Source of the DNA: Chthonomonas calidirosea
GTDB taxonomy: Bacteria; Armatimonadota; Fimbriimonadia; Fimbriimonadales; Fimbriimonadaceae
Length of the DNA stretch: 54,496 nucleotides
Direction of reading: 5' to 3'
Assembly: GCA_945882415.1 (NCBI GenBank)
Contig: CAMCWC010000017.1
Location: 1-54,496, forward strand
The notes beneath the pieces were generated by a model, which had not been told where the DNA came from, did no database searches, and saw only the letters and a list, made by a program, of their open reading frames with translations. Positions 24,434-32,125 of this stretch are shown here, in pieces (positions within the stretch are counted from its first letter, which is position 1; every line of letters begins with the position of its first letter). The position numbers and the translations under genes are program-made.

Positions 24434-25532
24434 GGCATTCCTCCACAAGATCAAGATATTGCTGAGCAGCGGCCGCAAAGGTGAACGGCTCCCATGATTC
24501 GCTGGTAGCCCGGATCGGGTCTGGGCTGAGTTGACGCTCGATTGCTTTCGCAAGCTGGTCGGCGTCACCCACGGGAACGAGGGGACCGAATTTACCGCCT
24601 TGCAGGATCTCTCGTGGGCCACTCTTGCAGTCGGTGGAAACAACGGGAACGCCGCAACCTAACGCCTCAATGAGGACGGATGGCAGCCCTTCCCATTTAC
24701 TTGAGAGCACAAAGAGGTCCGCTTTTGAGATTTCGGCGAGCACGTTTTTGCTGAAACCGGGAAGGGAAATCGATTCCTGCAATCCGAGGCTGGCAATCTG
24801 TTGAGTGAGTTCGGCGCGTAGATCGCCCTCGCCAAAAATGATCAGTCTCGCGTTCAGGCTCTTGGGCAATTTGCTGAAGGCGTTCAGCAGAAGGGCGAAA
24901 TCCTTTGGAGGCATAAGCCGACCAGCGGCCACAACGACCGGGCCACTTTTCTGCGTTAACCAAGGATGAGTCGCGGGTTCTGCTGCACGCTTTAGCGAGT
25001 CGGGGGAGACAATTGGGTTGAAGATGAGGCGGATCTTGGATCGATCCATTCCAAGAAATTCGCAAGCATCCTGAGCGACACCTTCTGATACGGCCACGAG
25101 CGCATCGGCTTTTGCGTAAAGGGCCTTCACGATGTACGGCATGATTCGGAGCCGCAAGGAGTTTGCGTTCTTCGCTTCCTGACTTAGGCTGGTGTGAATC
25201 GTCGCGATGGCCTTGACCTTGGACCGTTTCTGCGCGAGGATGGCGACCACGTTTGGCTGATTGAGAGCGCTAATCGTGATGAGCGGATTCTCCTTGCGGT
25301 AGTACGCCTGCAGCGCTTTCCCAGCACGGATGGGTGTCCCCACGCCGAGGTCAATCACGCGCACGTTGACAGGCACGGAGTTCAAGAACTCGCCCTGAGC
25401 CGAGGCAAGGACGAGATCCACCCGGTGCCCGAGATCGGCCAGGGCAGTCGCGAGGTTGAGCATCACGCGTTCGGCGCCGCCGACTTCCAAGTTCTGGGTG
25501 AACAGCGCGATGGGCCGGGAGCTTAGCGACAC
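24420..25532 (-). CDS. GT4-family glycosyltransferase
   Basis: This 370-residue GT-B enzyme is the middle member of the three-gene paralogous set. It shows LFTQNLEVGGAERVMLNLAT at the N-terminus, VVAAGRLMPPKDF, LIIFGEGDLRAEL and SKWEGLPSVLIEALGCGVP followed by CKSGPREIL. The conserved DCKSGPREIL ending is shared with the 23363-24433 gene, and IIFGEG.LR with the 25523-26617 gene. GTG 25532 follows GAGGAG by six bases and lies inside the end of the upstream gene. It probably adds one sugar of the repeat unit; the donor is not predictable from sequence. Confidence 0.9.
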   Translation of the reverse strand: MSLSSRPIALFTQNLEVGGAERVMLNLATALADLGHRVDLVLASAQGEFLNSVPVNVRVIDLGVGTPIRAGKALQAYYRKENPLITISALNQPNVVAILAQKRSKVKAIATIHTSLSQEAKNANSLRLRIMPYIVKALYAKADALVAVSEGVAQDACEFLGMDRSKIRLIFNPIVSPDSLKRAAEPATHPWLTQKSGPVVVAAGRLMPPKDFALLLNAFSKLPKSLNARLIIFGEGDLRAELTQQIASLGLQESISLPGFSKNVLAEISKADLFVLSSKWEGLPSVLIEALGCGVPVVSTDCKSGPREILQGGKFGPLVPVGDADQLAKAIERQLSPDPIRATSESWEPFTFAAAAQQYLDLVEECLARK

Positions 25533-26617
25533 AAGAGCTCCTCGTACTTCGAAATCACGGTCTCTTGGGTGAAGGCGGCTAGTTGCGAAAGAGGAACGGA
25601 TTTGCGTTTTCGATCTAGTTCTCGTTGGATGGCCGCTGCCAGGCTGGCGTAATCGCCCACGGGCACCAACTCACCTAGTTCGCCTTGCTCCAAAATTTCC
25701 TCCGGCCCGCTTGGGCAGTTTGTGGCGACGACCGGCGCACCGCAGGCCATAGCCTGAATGAGAACTCCCGGCAGCCCTTCATATCGAGACGAAAGGACGA
25801 ACATTCGAGCCGCTCGAAAATGAGGGAAAGGATTTTGGGCGAAGCCGGGAAGGCGGACATCCTCATCAAGGCCAAGTTCATACACTTCGGTCTCCAATTG
25901 CGTCCGAAGTTCGCCCTCCCCAAAGATGATCAGCTTTGCTGGGTGCCCGCCCTGCTTGACCAGTTGGAAAGCCCTCAAAAGCGTACTGAAGTCCTTTTGA
26001 TGATTCAATCGCCCTGCCGCGACGATCGTTTCGTTCGCAGGCTGGAGCCAAGGATCGGTTTCTGGCTTTTGTGCCGCAGCCAGAAGGCCCTCGTTTATCA
26101 CCGGGTTGTAAATGACCGTGATTCGGTCAAGCGGGATGTTCAAGAACTGAGCGGTCTGTGTCGCAACGCCCTTTGAAACGGCGTGGATTCCACTTGCCCT
26201 CGGATACAGGAACTTGGCAAGCTTGAGCAGCAGTCGATCTTTTCGGCCGGTGAGCACCGAGTTCTCCTCGCCAAGGGAGTTTCGGATGGACACAATCACT
26301 TTGGGCTTGCGGGCGAGCGTCATTGTCGCCAGCTGTAACGTTACATTCGCCTTCTCAAGCGCTCCTAAAACGCAACGAGGTTTGTTTGTCGCCAGATACT
26401 TTCTGAGGCTAGGAAGAGACTTGATCGTGTTCTCTTTTCCGAAGTCATAGACCGGCATATTCGCCGGGATATGTTCAACGTAAGGACCCACTTTGTTTGC
26501 AAGGACAAGCTCAACCGGATGGCCGCGATCTAGTAGCGCCGAAGCGACTTGCAGAACAGACCGTTCTGCTCCGCCCCCTTCTAAGTTTGGCAAAAAGAAC
26601 GCAATCGGTTGACTCAA
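25523..26617 (-). CDS. GT4-family glycosyltransferase
   Basis: This 364-residue GT-B enzyme is the first-transcribed of the three paralogues. Motifs are FFLPNLEGGGAERSVLQVAS, IVAAGRLNHQKDFSTLL, LIIFGEGELRTQLETEV and SRYEGLPGVLIQAMACGAP followed by CPSGPEEIL. The EX7E-type donor glutamates are replaced in part by Gln (LIQAMAC in place of LIEALxC), so the second Glu of the motif is not strictly kept. The TTG start 26617 overlaps the stop of the wzx-like gene (TTGA) and has GGAGG seven bases upstream. It probably acts on the same lipid-linked repeat. Confidence 0.9.
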   Translation of the reverse strand: MSQPIAFFLPNLEGGGAERSVLQVASALLDRGHPVELVLANKVGPYVEHIPANMPVYDFGKENTIKSLPSLRKYLATNKPRCVLGALEKANVTLQLATMTLARKPKVIVSIRNSLGEENSVLTGRKDRLLLKLAKFLYPRASGIHAVSKGVATQTAQFLNIPLDRITVIYNPVINEGLLAAAQKPETDPWLQPANETIVAAGRLNHQKDFSTLLRAFQLVKQGGHPAKLIIFGEGELRTQLETEVYELGLDEDVRLPGFAQNPFPHFRAARMFVLSSRYEGLPGVLIQAMACGAPVVATNCPSGPEEILEQGELGELVPVGDYASLAAAIQRELDRKRKSVPLSQLAAFTQETVISKYEELLCR

Positions 26618-27843
26618 GCTGCCACCTCCGGAGAGAGCTGCCGACTGGCCCGCAGGAAAACAATCGCAGAGAGCACGGTTTGGATTCCAGAACTCGCGGC
26701 ATAAGCAATGGCCGCCCCGTTGATTCCAAGCCGCGGTACCAGAGTTAAGAGACAGGCCAATCCGACCACGAAGGCAACCAGCTTTATTGGAAACTGGACT
26801 TTCAATTCCCGCATTGCCGTGAGCGCGTATCCGAAGACGTTGTTGTAGTACGAGAACGCTCCACCTAGAAGGATGATCATAAACGCTTGCTGTTGAGTTG
26901 CGTATTCGGGGCGAAAGATCGTCGAAATCAGGGGTTGCCCGAAAAATTGTCCGGCAAATAATCCAACTGCTCCAAAGGCAGTGGCAAGCAAGAGCAGACG
27001 TGTAGTTAGGAAGACAAAGCGTGGGCCGTTTCGGTTGGCCACCGCTTCTCCAAGGGCAGTTGAGGTCGATTGACTTACGGCAACAACCACGGTGCTGCCG
27101 ATGAGCACAAAGAAGTACATCGCGGTGTAGATGGCGATATCCGTGATGTTGAGTCCGTAGCGGCTCATCTGGGTGATGAAGCTTCCAAGGGCAACGTTAG
27201 CGGCCAGTGGTAGCACAAGAACGAGCAAGTGCCGCATTCGCGTGAAGTCCCACTCGGGCTTTATGTCGGAGAGCGAAACGACTTTGAGCGCATTTGGAAG
27301 GTCGTACGCGGCAAGGATGATCGTCGAGCAGACGAGGTGCGCGATAAGCGCCGGAACGAGGTCGCGGGTTTGATAGAACACGGCGGCAAAAACGCTCGTG
27401 CCTAGAATGCCGCGGAAGGTCATCGATAGACCTACCTGGGGCATTCTATGGTTCTTCTGAAGGATGCCAAACAGGATGTCGGAAACGGACTCAACGGTGA
27501 GTCGGGCCGTGAGTAAACCGAAGGCAGCCAACAATCCTGGCTGGTTGTACTGGACCATTGCGATGACCAGGCAGGCCAGGCTTGCGCAAAGCATGCCTAG
27601 CAATCGCAAGGACATAAACACGCCGTACTTAAATTCAGACCTCGCGTCCGTGTTCAGCACTCCTCGCAGGCTGAGCAAGCCCAAGTCGGTCGCCGGAGTA
27701 CTAATTGCGGTCATGAGTGCGAGCAGTCCCGCTGAGTTCGATTGGTCCAGCCGAGTTACCAGGTTGAAATTGAGGAAGTTGCAGGCTGCCCAAACTGCAT
27801 AGCCAAGGAGTGAATAGGCAGCTGCCTTTTTAAGCCCGGCCAT
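26614..27843 (-). CDS. Wzx-type oligosaccharide flippase
   Basis: This 409-residue polytopic membrane protein resembles the polysaccharide-biosynthesis (MOP/MATE-like) flippases that turn lipid-linked repeat units to the periplasmic side. About twelve hydrophobic segments are visible and the start MAGLKKAAAYSLLGYAVWAA is typical. Positively charged loops such as the one around DFTRMRHLL separate helices. The late segment VPRLGINGAAIAYAASSGIQ matches the family's last conserved helix pair. It lies between the acetyltransferase and the first of three GT4 genes; the downstream GT4 start overlaps its stop. No Shine-Dalgarno is visible before its ATG, so coupling to the gene upstream is likely. 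Confidence 0.87.
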   Translation of the reverse strand: MAGLKKAAAYSLLGYAVWAACNFLNFNLVTRLDQSNSAGLLALMTAISTPATDLGLLSLRGVLNTDARSEFKYGVFMSLRLLGMLCASLACLVIAMVQYNQPGLLAAFGLLTARLTVESVSDILFGILQKNHRMPQVGLSMTFRGILGTSVFAAVFYQTRDLVPALIAHLVCSTIILAAYDLPNALKVVSLSDIKPEWDFTRMRHLLVLVLPLAANVALGSFITQMSRYGLNITDIAIYTAMYFFVLIGSTVVVAVSQSTSTALGEAVANRNGPRFVFLTTRLLLLATAFGAVGLFAGQFFGQPLISTIFRPEYATQQQAFMIILLGGAFSYYNNVFGYALTAMRELKVQFPIKLVAFVVGLACLLTLVPRLGINGAAIAYAASSGIQTVLSAIVFLRASRQLSPEVAA

Positions 27844-27852
27844 GAGGAGGAT

Positions 27853-28362
27853 TCACCACGGGTAAGGATACAGCCGAAGGAGTTCGGCTCGTTTGTCCGA
27901 TTTGTACAGGTCTCGATCGTAGTCAGGGGTGGCGGCTTTTACTTTCTCTGCGTATTCGTCCACGGTCATCATCACTTTTGCTGGCAGTCCGGCCACGACG
28001 GTGCCTTCGGGCACATCTTTCGTCACGAGCGCTCCGGCCGCAACGATGGCGTTCGGTCCAATGCTTACGCCTGGAAGGATCGTCACACCATAGCCAATGA
28101 AGCAGTTATCGTGAACGGTGATGCGGCCAAACTTGATCACATCGGAATACTCCGGGCGGTTTCTGAAAACGAAAGTGCTGCCATCGTGAGTGATGAAGGT
28201 CACCTTTCCCGAAAGCAAACAGTGCTTGCCAATGCTGACCAAGTACGGCTCGCTACCGAACATCGGCATGCCCTCCATGCGGCAATCGTCGGCAATCTGG
28301 AGTCCACGTTTCTTGTAGCGATCCAATCGCCAGCGGAAAATGCGGCGCATGATCGCATCCAT
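27853..28362 (-). CDS. Left-handed beta-helix acyltransferase (likely O-acetyltransferase)
   Basis: This 169-residue hexapeptide-repeat protein resembles the maltose/galactoside acetyltransferase-like enzymes found in capsule clusters (WbbJ, CapG). Hexapeptide turns are visible from about residue 35: VSIGKHCLLSGKVTFI, then FGRITVHDNCFIGYGVTILP, GVSIGPNAIVAAGALVTKDV and PEGTVVAGLPAKV. The HD in FITHDGS is the probable catalytic His region. Such enzymes acetylate a sugar of the repeat using acetyl-CoA. ATG 28362 lies two bases after the stop of the Wzc-like gene, so it is in the same operon. The N-terminal 30 residues (MRRIFRWRLDRYKKRG) are basic and may touch the membrane. Confidence 0.87.
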   Translation of the reverse strand: MDAIMRRIFRWRLDRYKKRGLQIADDCRMEGMPMFGSEPYLVSIGKHCLLSGKVTFITHDGSTFVFRNRPEYSDVIKFGRITVHDNCFIGYGVTILPGVSIGPNAIVAAGALVTKDVPEGTVVAGLPAKVMMTVDEYAEKVKAATPDYDRDLYKSDKRAELLRLYPYPW

Positions 28363-28364
28363 GG

Positions 28365-30422
28365 CTAGTTCAAGTCCTCGGAATAGAACTCGGTGTTGGT
28401 GAAGACAACTCCGAGCAAGCGTGCGTGGGCGTGGCGGAGAAGCTCGATGCAGTACCGCATGAGGGTCTTGGTCGTTGCTCCGGGTTTCACAACGAAGACA
28501 ACGGTATCGACCGTCGCGGAAAGGCTCAATGCATCAGAGCGGGGAAGCATCGCGGGCGTGTCGAAGATGACGAGGTCGTACCGCTCAATCATTTCGCGAT
28601 ACATTTTTTGCATCGCGCCGCTGCCCAAGCCATCGGCCAGGCTAACTTCTCCGGACCCAGCCGTGATGACGTGCAGGCCTTCAATTTCAGCGCTCCGGGT
28701 CACGGTTCCGAGATCCTGTTGGTTAGAGAGCAGGTCGGAAAGTCCAGGTCCGCGCTCTAGGCTAAATCGGTCATGGATCGCGGGTCGGTGCATGTTTGCG
28801 TCCACCAAGAGGACCGATTTGCCGGTTCCCGCCATTGCGATGGCCAGGTTTGAGGCAACTTCCGACTTTCCTTCACCCGCTCCGGTACTCGTAATCATCA
28901 TGGATTTGAACGGATGCTCGGTGAGCGAGAAGAGAACGTTCGACCGAACGATTCGGTAGTTCTCCATCACCCGAGAGGGCAGAGCCTTCGACTTTCGGGC
29001 CGCCTTTCCGAAGGCTCGCGGCGGCACGTAGCCAAGGGTTGGTGCATTCGCAATTCGGTACGCCTGATCTAGCGTCGTGACCTTGTCCTCGAGGCGATCT
29101 CGAACAATTGTGATGATGAAAGCGACGACCAGTCCCGCAACGAGCGCAAAGCCGATGTAGAGCGGTGGATTTGGCTTGTTTCGCTTTGGCTCGGACGGCA
29201 ACTGAATGATTTCGACCGGGTTTCGGATCGAGTTCTCGTAGACCTTCAACTGTTGCGAGGACCGCGAAGTGTTATCAAGGTCTGCCTTCAGAAGTTCGAC
29301 TTGCCGGCGCAACCCAGAGATCTTGTCTCTAAGCTCGCTGTACTTGTTCAATCGTTCCCGAGCTTCGTCCCAAACTCGTTTTCGCTGGGTCACTCGTGCT
29401 TCGGCAGCTTTCATTCGCGCTTGCGACTCGGCAATTTTGTCGTCGTAAAGCTGCAGGGCTGGGTTGCGGACTACTCGCTGGTTATCCAGAACTTTAGGCA
29501 GACTCGCGATATACGATTCCTGCGACTTGACCTGAGCATCGATTTGTTTGAATTCGACGGCGCGGTCGTCAAAAATTTGTGAGACGCGATCTCGTTCGGA
29601 TTTCAGGTCGCTCAGCTTTTGGTTGGCGGCCTGGATTTGGTCAATATTCTTCTCGATCGTTTGGTTTGGAATCGTTTTTGGCAGCTTGTCCCGCTCGGAT
29701 TTGACTTGTTTGAGATATTCCGTTTCCGAATCAAATTCGGTGAGGGTGGCGTTGTATTCCTGTTCTGCTCGAATTTCAACCGCACTTCGGTCAACGGCTT
29801 CAGTCTCGCTCGGAGAAAGTTTGTTATCCAACAAGAACTTTCCAAGCTGGGTTTCAGCTTCGGCAAGGCTAGTCTTTGCCTTCTCCTGAAGACCATCTAA
29901 GAAGACGATGGCTTGTCGAAGTTCGGCACTGTTGCGGTCGACGACCAGGGTTTTGTAAGTCTCGGGCAGCTGGTCGGCAACTCGACGAGCGAGCTCGCCG
30001 TTTGACGACGTTACGGTGACTTCGATAACGTTCGTGAGTCCGACTTGGCGGGCGGAGACCTCCGGGTCGCCCGGCTCTTTTGGCGTAAGCGAGGCGTCGC
30101 GGCCGATGACGGTTTGGACCGCGTTGCTCACGACAACGCCGGATTGAATCTGTTCAAGCTGAGTGGGGATGTCCGTAACGATCGGCGCCGTGACCTTAAA
30201 GAGCGGGTCCTGGGTGTTGACCGGGGCGGCTTGCTGGCCCGAGCGACCTTCGACAACGATTCGCGTGGAGGACTGATAAGTCGGTTCAACAAGTAGGATC
30301 GCGGCGAGCCCGGCTCCGGCGGCGATGACAAGGGAAATGATGACGACCCAACGCTGGCGCTTCACCGCCTCCAAGAAATCTCGGAACGATGCATCCGTCG
30401 GTTGAGCTTTCACAACATCCAT
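28365..30422 (-). CDS. Polysaccharide copolymerase fused to tyrosine kinase (Wzc-like)
   Basis: This 685-residue protein controls chain length and export in Wzy-dependent polysaccharide systems. An N-terminal Wzz-like domain is bounded by two membrane helices (about 28-50, RWVVIISLVIAAGAGLAA, and about 425-445, YIGFALVAGLVVAF), with a long coiled-coil-rich periplasmic part between. The cytoplasmic BY-kinase domain has Walker A GAGEGKS (514-520), Walker A' VLLVDANMHRP and Walker B VIFDTP (Asp621). The C-terminus FTNTEFYSEDLN holds only one tyrosine, not the Tyr cluster of E. coli Wzc, so trans-phosphorylation at the tail may be reduced. It heads the minus-strand polysaccharide operon and is divergent from the exosortase gene. 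Confidence 0.92.
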   Translation of the reverse strand: MDVVKAQPTDASFRDFLEAVKRQRWVVIISLVIAAGAGLAAILLVEPTYQSSTRIVVEGRSGQQAAPVNTQDPLFKVTAPIVTDIPTQLEQIQSGVVVSNAVQTVIGRDASLTPKEPGDPEVSARQVGLTNVIEVTVTSSNGELARRVADQLPETYKTLVVDRNSAELRQAIVFLDGLQEKAKTSLAEAETQLGKFLLDNKLSPSETEAVDRSAVEIRAEQEYNATLTEFDSETEYLKQVKSERDKLPKTIPNQTIEKNIDQIQAANQKLSDLKSERDRVSQIFDDRAVEFKQIDAQVKSQESYIASLPKVLDNQRVVRNPALQLYDDKIAESQARMKAAEARVTQRKRVWDEARERLNKYSELRDKISGLRRQVELLKADLDNTSRSSQQLKVYENSIRNPVEIIQLPSEPKRNKPNPPLYIGFALVAGLVVAFIITIVRDRLEDKVTTLDQAYRIANAPTLGYVPPRAFGKAARKSKALPSRVMENYRIVRSNVLFSLTEHPFKSMMITSTGAGEGKSEVASNLAIAMAGTGKSVLLVDANMHRPAIHDRFSLERGPGLSDLLSNQQDLGTVTRSAEIEGLHVITAGSGEVSLADGLGSGAMQKMYREMIERYDLVIFDTPAMLPRSDALSLSATVDTVVFVVKPGATTKTLMRYCIELLRHAHARLLGVVFTNTEFYSEDLN

Positions 30423-30458
30423 ATCTGGCTCACTAGGACAATCAATCCAAGCTGTCCC

Positions 30459-30464
30459 ATTGTA
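30459..30464 (-). promoter_or_regulatory. Candidate -10 TACAAT of the Wzc-like operon
   Basis: TACAAT on the minus strand lies 36 bases before ATG 30422. A moderate leader follows. It is one of two promoters in the 143-base divergent spacer. Confidence 0.35.
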
Positions 30465-30500
30465 AGGATGGCGAAAATGGACATCATCTTTAGAGGCACG

Positions 30501-30536
30501 AAAGGGTTACCCCCTCAGATGAGCGATAAAGGGTTA
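30501..30536 (+). repeat. Direct repeat AAAGGGTTA in the divergent wzc/exosortase spacer
   Basis: AAAGGGTTA occurs at 30501-30509 and again at 30528-30536, start to start 27 bases. Both copies lie just upstream of the exosortase -10 candidate. A regulator binding pair is possible; chance is not excluded. Confidence 0.3.
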
Positions 30537-30549
30537 TCTATCGTTGTCC

Positions 30550-30555
30550 TATTAT
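30550..30555 (+). promoter_or_regulatory. Candidate -10 TATTAT of the exosortase gene
   Basis: TATTAT lies 10 bases before ATG 30566, with GGGAG just upstream of the start, so either a short-leader or a Shine-Dalgarno initiation is possible. Confidence 0.35.
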
Positions 30556-30565
30556 AGGGAGAAAG

Positions 30566-31474
30566 ATGGCGAGTCAAGCAACCAATGTGGGTCCAAGTGC
30601 AACGGTGACCGAACCGGTAAAGGAAAAAACGGCGTCGGTCGATTGGCAGACCATCGTTAAATCTGAGGGGTTTCCGTGGGCGGTGGCGCTGACGGTAGCC
30701 ATCTGTGCCCTGTTCTCTGGGCTTCTGGCTGGTTTGCCGAGCCTCTGGTTCCGGTCCGAGTCGTACTACTCCCACGGCATTTTGGTGCCGATTATCTCGG
30801 GCTACATGTTGTGGACGCGCTGGCCTGAGCTAGAGAAGATCAATAAGAAGCCGGCATATTTGGCCGCGATTCTGCTCATACCCATCTTGTACATCACATG
30901 GGTGGCCGCAAGAACGAGCATGGCTTTCACCTTGTCCCTGTTGTTTATTGCAACCATCGCACTTGCGGTTTGGGCGATTGCAGGTTGGAAAATGCTGGTG
31001 GCCGCTCTCCCAGCGACCCTGTACTTGCTGTTTGGGCTTCCGGTTTGGAACTGGGTGATTGACCGATTTACTCAGCCAATGCAGGAGATTTCGGCCAAAG
31101 TTTCGTTCGAGCTACTGCGCGGCATGGGCTACCAGATGTACCGGGCGGACAGCGTCACGATCATGCTGGATCAGTTTGAAATGAACGTGGGTGCGCCGTG
31201 CAGTGGCTTGCGGCTCATGTTGTCGCTCATCGCGCTGATGGTGTTCTTTATGTACATCGCGAAGCTGCAATGGTGGGCAAACGCGTTTCTTGCCGTGTTC
31301 ATCATTCCGTTTGCAATTCTGATTAATGGAGTCCGAATCGCGATGATTGGCGTAGTTGGTAATACGTACGGCTACGATGCGGGCCACCAGTTCCACGATT
31401 ACAGCGGTTACATCAGCTTGGTGATCTGCTTCATCGTTCTACAAAAGGTTTGCCGCGCTCTGGGGTGGAAGTAA
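30566..31474 (+). CDS. Exosortase (EpsH/Xrt family)
   Basis: Exosortases are inner-membrane cysteine transpeptidases that recognise C-terminal sorting tails such as PEP-CTERM and process the proteins for the cell surface. This 302-residue protein has about eight helices and an intact catalytic triad: Cys212 in APCSGLRLML, Arg257 in NGVRIAMIG and His277 in FHDYSG. A soluble N-terminal stretch of ~35 residues precedes the first helix. The next gene, an EpsI-like partner, overlaps its stop codon (TAATG). No protein with a PEP-CTERM-like tail was found in the window, so the substrates are elsewhere. Linkage to a Wzx/Wzy polysaccharide cluster is the usual context for exosortases. Confidence 0.93.
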   Translation: MASQATNVGPSATVTEPVKEKTASVDWQTIVKSEGFPWAVALTVAICALFSGLLAGLPSLWFRSESYYSHGILVPIISGYMLWTRWPELEKINKKPAYLAAILLIPILYITWVAARTSMAFTLSLLFIATIALAVWAIAGWKMLVAALPATLYLLFGLPVWNWVIDRFTQPMQEISAKVSFELLRGMGYQMYRADSVTIMLDQFEMNVGAPCSGLRLMLSLIALMVFFMYIAKLQWWANAFLAVFIIPFAILINGVRIAMIGVVGNTYGYDAGHQFHDYSGYISLVICFIVLQKVCRALGWK

Positions 31475-32124
31475 TGAACAAAACTGGATTTATCGTCGTG
31501 ATCGCTTTGGTGGGTCTGACGGCGGTCGCCTCAACGCTTGCGCCGCGTCCGGTTGCAGCCAAGCGAACCGAATCCTGGCTTGAGGATCAAATCCCGGAGA
31601 AGATCGATGGTTTCGAGTACGTGCCCAGCGAGGACAATCCGAAGCAGAGCTACAAAATGGACAAGATGGTCTACGACACTCTGAACCCATCGGGCATCGT
31701 GTCTCGTGTCTATTCGAAGGGCGGAGAGCAATACGATGTCGTTCTCGTCAACAGCGATAACAGCGACAGCTTCCACGACCCGCGCGTTTGCTTCCAGTCC
31801 CAAGGTTCGGAACTGATCAACGAGCGTGGCGTGTCCGTGACCACAAGTACCGGCGAGAAAATACCGGTTTCGTTTGTCGAGACCAAAATGAACGGCGAGT
31901 CGCGACTCGCGGCTTACACTTACAAGGGGCCAGCGGGCTACAACCCGGCGCCACTTCGGTTGCTTTTCGACATCTTCAAGGCTGAGCTTTCGACCGGCAA
32001 GGTGCAGGAAGGGACTTTCTATCGAATCATCGCTCTCAGTCCAAGCACGGATGAGGAGCAGATGAAAAAATTCACCGCTTCCTTGCTGGAAGCGGTGAAT
32101 AAGCAGAGCAATGGAGTTCTGTAG
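31474..32124 (+). CDS. EpsI-like exosortase-associated protein (DUF3485)
   Basis: This 216-residue protein resembles the EpsI/DUF3485 proteins found next to, or fused to, exosortases; its exact role is unknown. The N-terminal helix GFIVVIALVGLTAVASTLAP anchors it in the membrane, with the rest outside. Family features visible are the RVCFQSQGSELI block (where many members have HxPxxCxxxxG) and the late KFTASLLEAVNK helix. ATG 31474 overlaps the exosortase stop. Its 3' end carries, on the opposite strand, a terminator hairpin for the convergent ugd gene. A separate EpsI-like gene, not a fusion, is present here. Confidence 0.82.
   Translation: MNKTGFIVVIALVGLTAVASTLAPRPVAAKRTESWLEDQIPEKIDGFEYVPSEDNPKQSYKMDKMVYDTLNPSGIVSRVYSKGGEQYDVVLVNSDNSDSFHDPRVCFQSQGSELINERGVSVTTSTGEKIPVSFVETKMNGESRLAAYTYKGPAGYNPAPLRLLFDIFKAELSTGKVQEGTFYRIIALSPSTDEEQMKKFTASLLEAVNKQSNGVL
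32065..32099 (-). terminator. Intrinsic terminator of ugd, located inside the EpsI-like coding region
   Basis: A perfect 12-bp inverted repeat (32071-32082 with 32088-32099, 5-base loop) is followed on the minus strand by six Ts (32070-32065). It begins 27 bases after the ugd stop at 32126 and lies wholly within the last codons of the convergent EpsI-like gene. Confidence 0.8.
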
Positions 32125-32125
32125 T

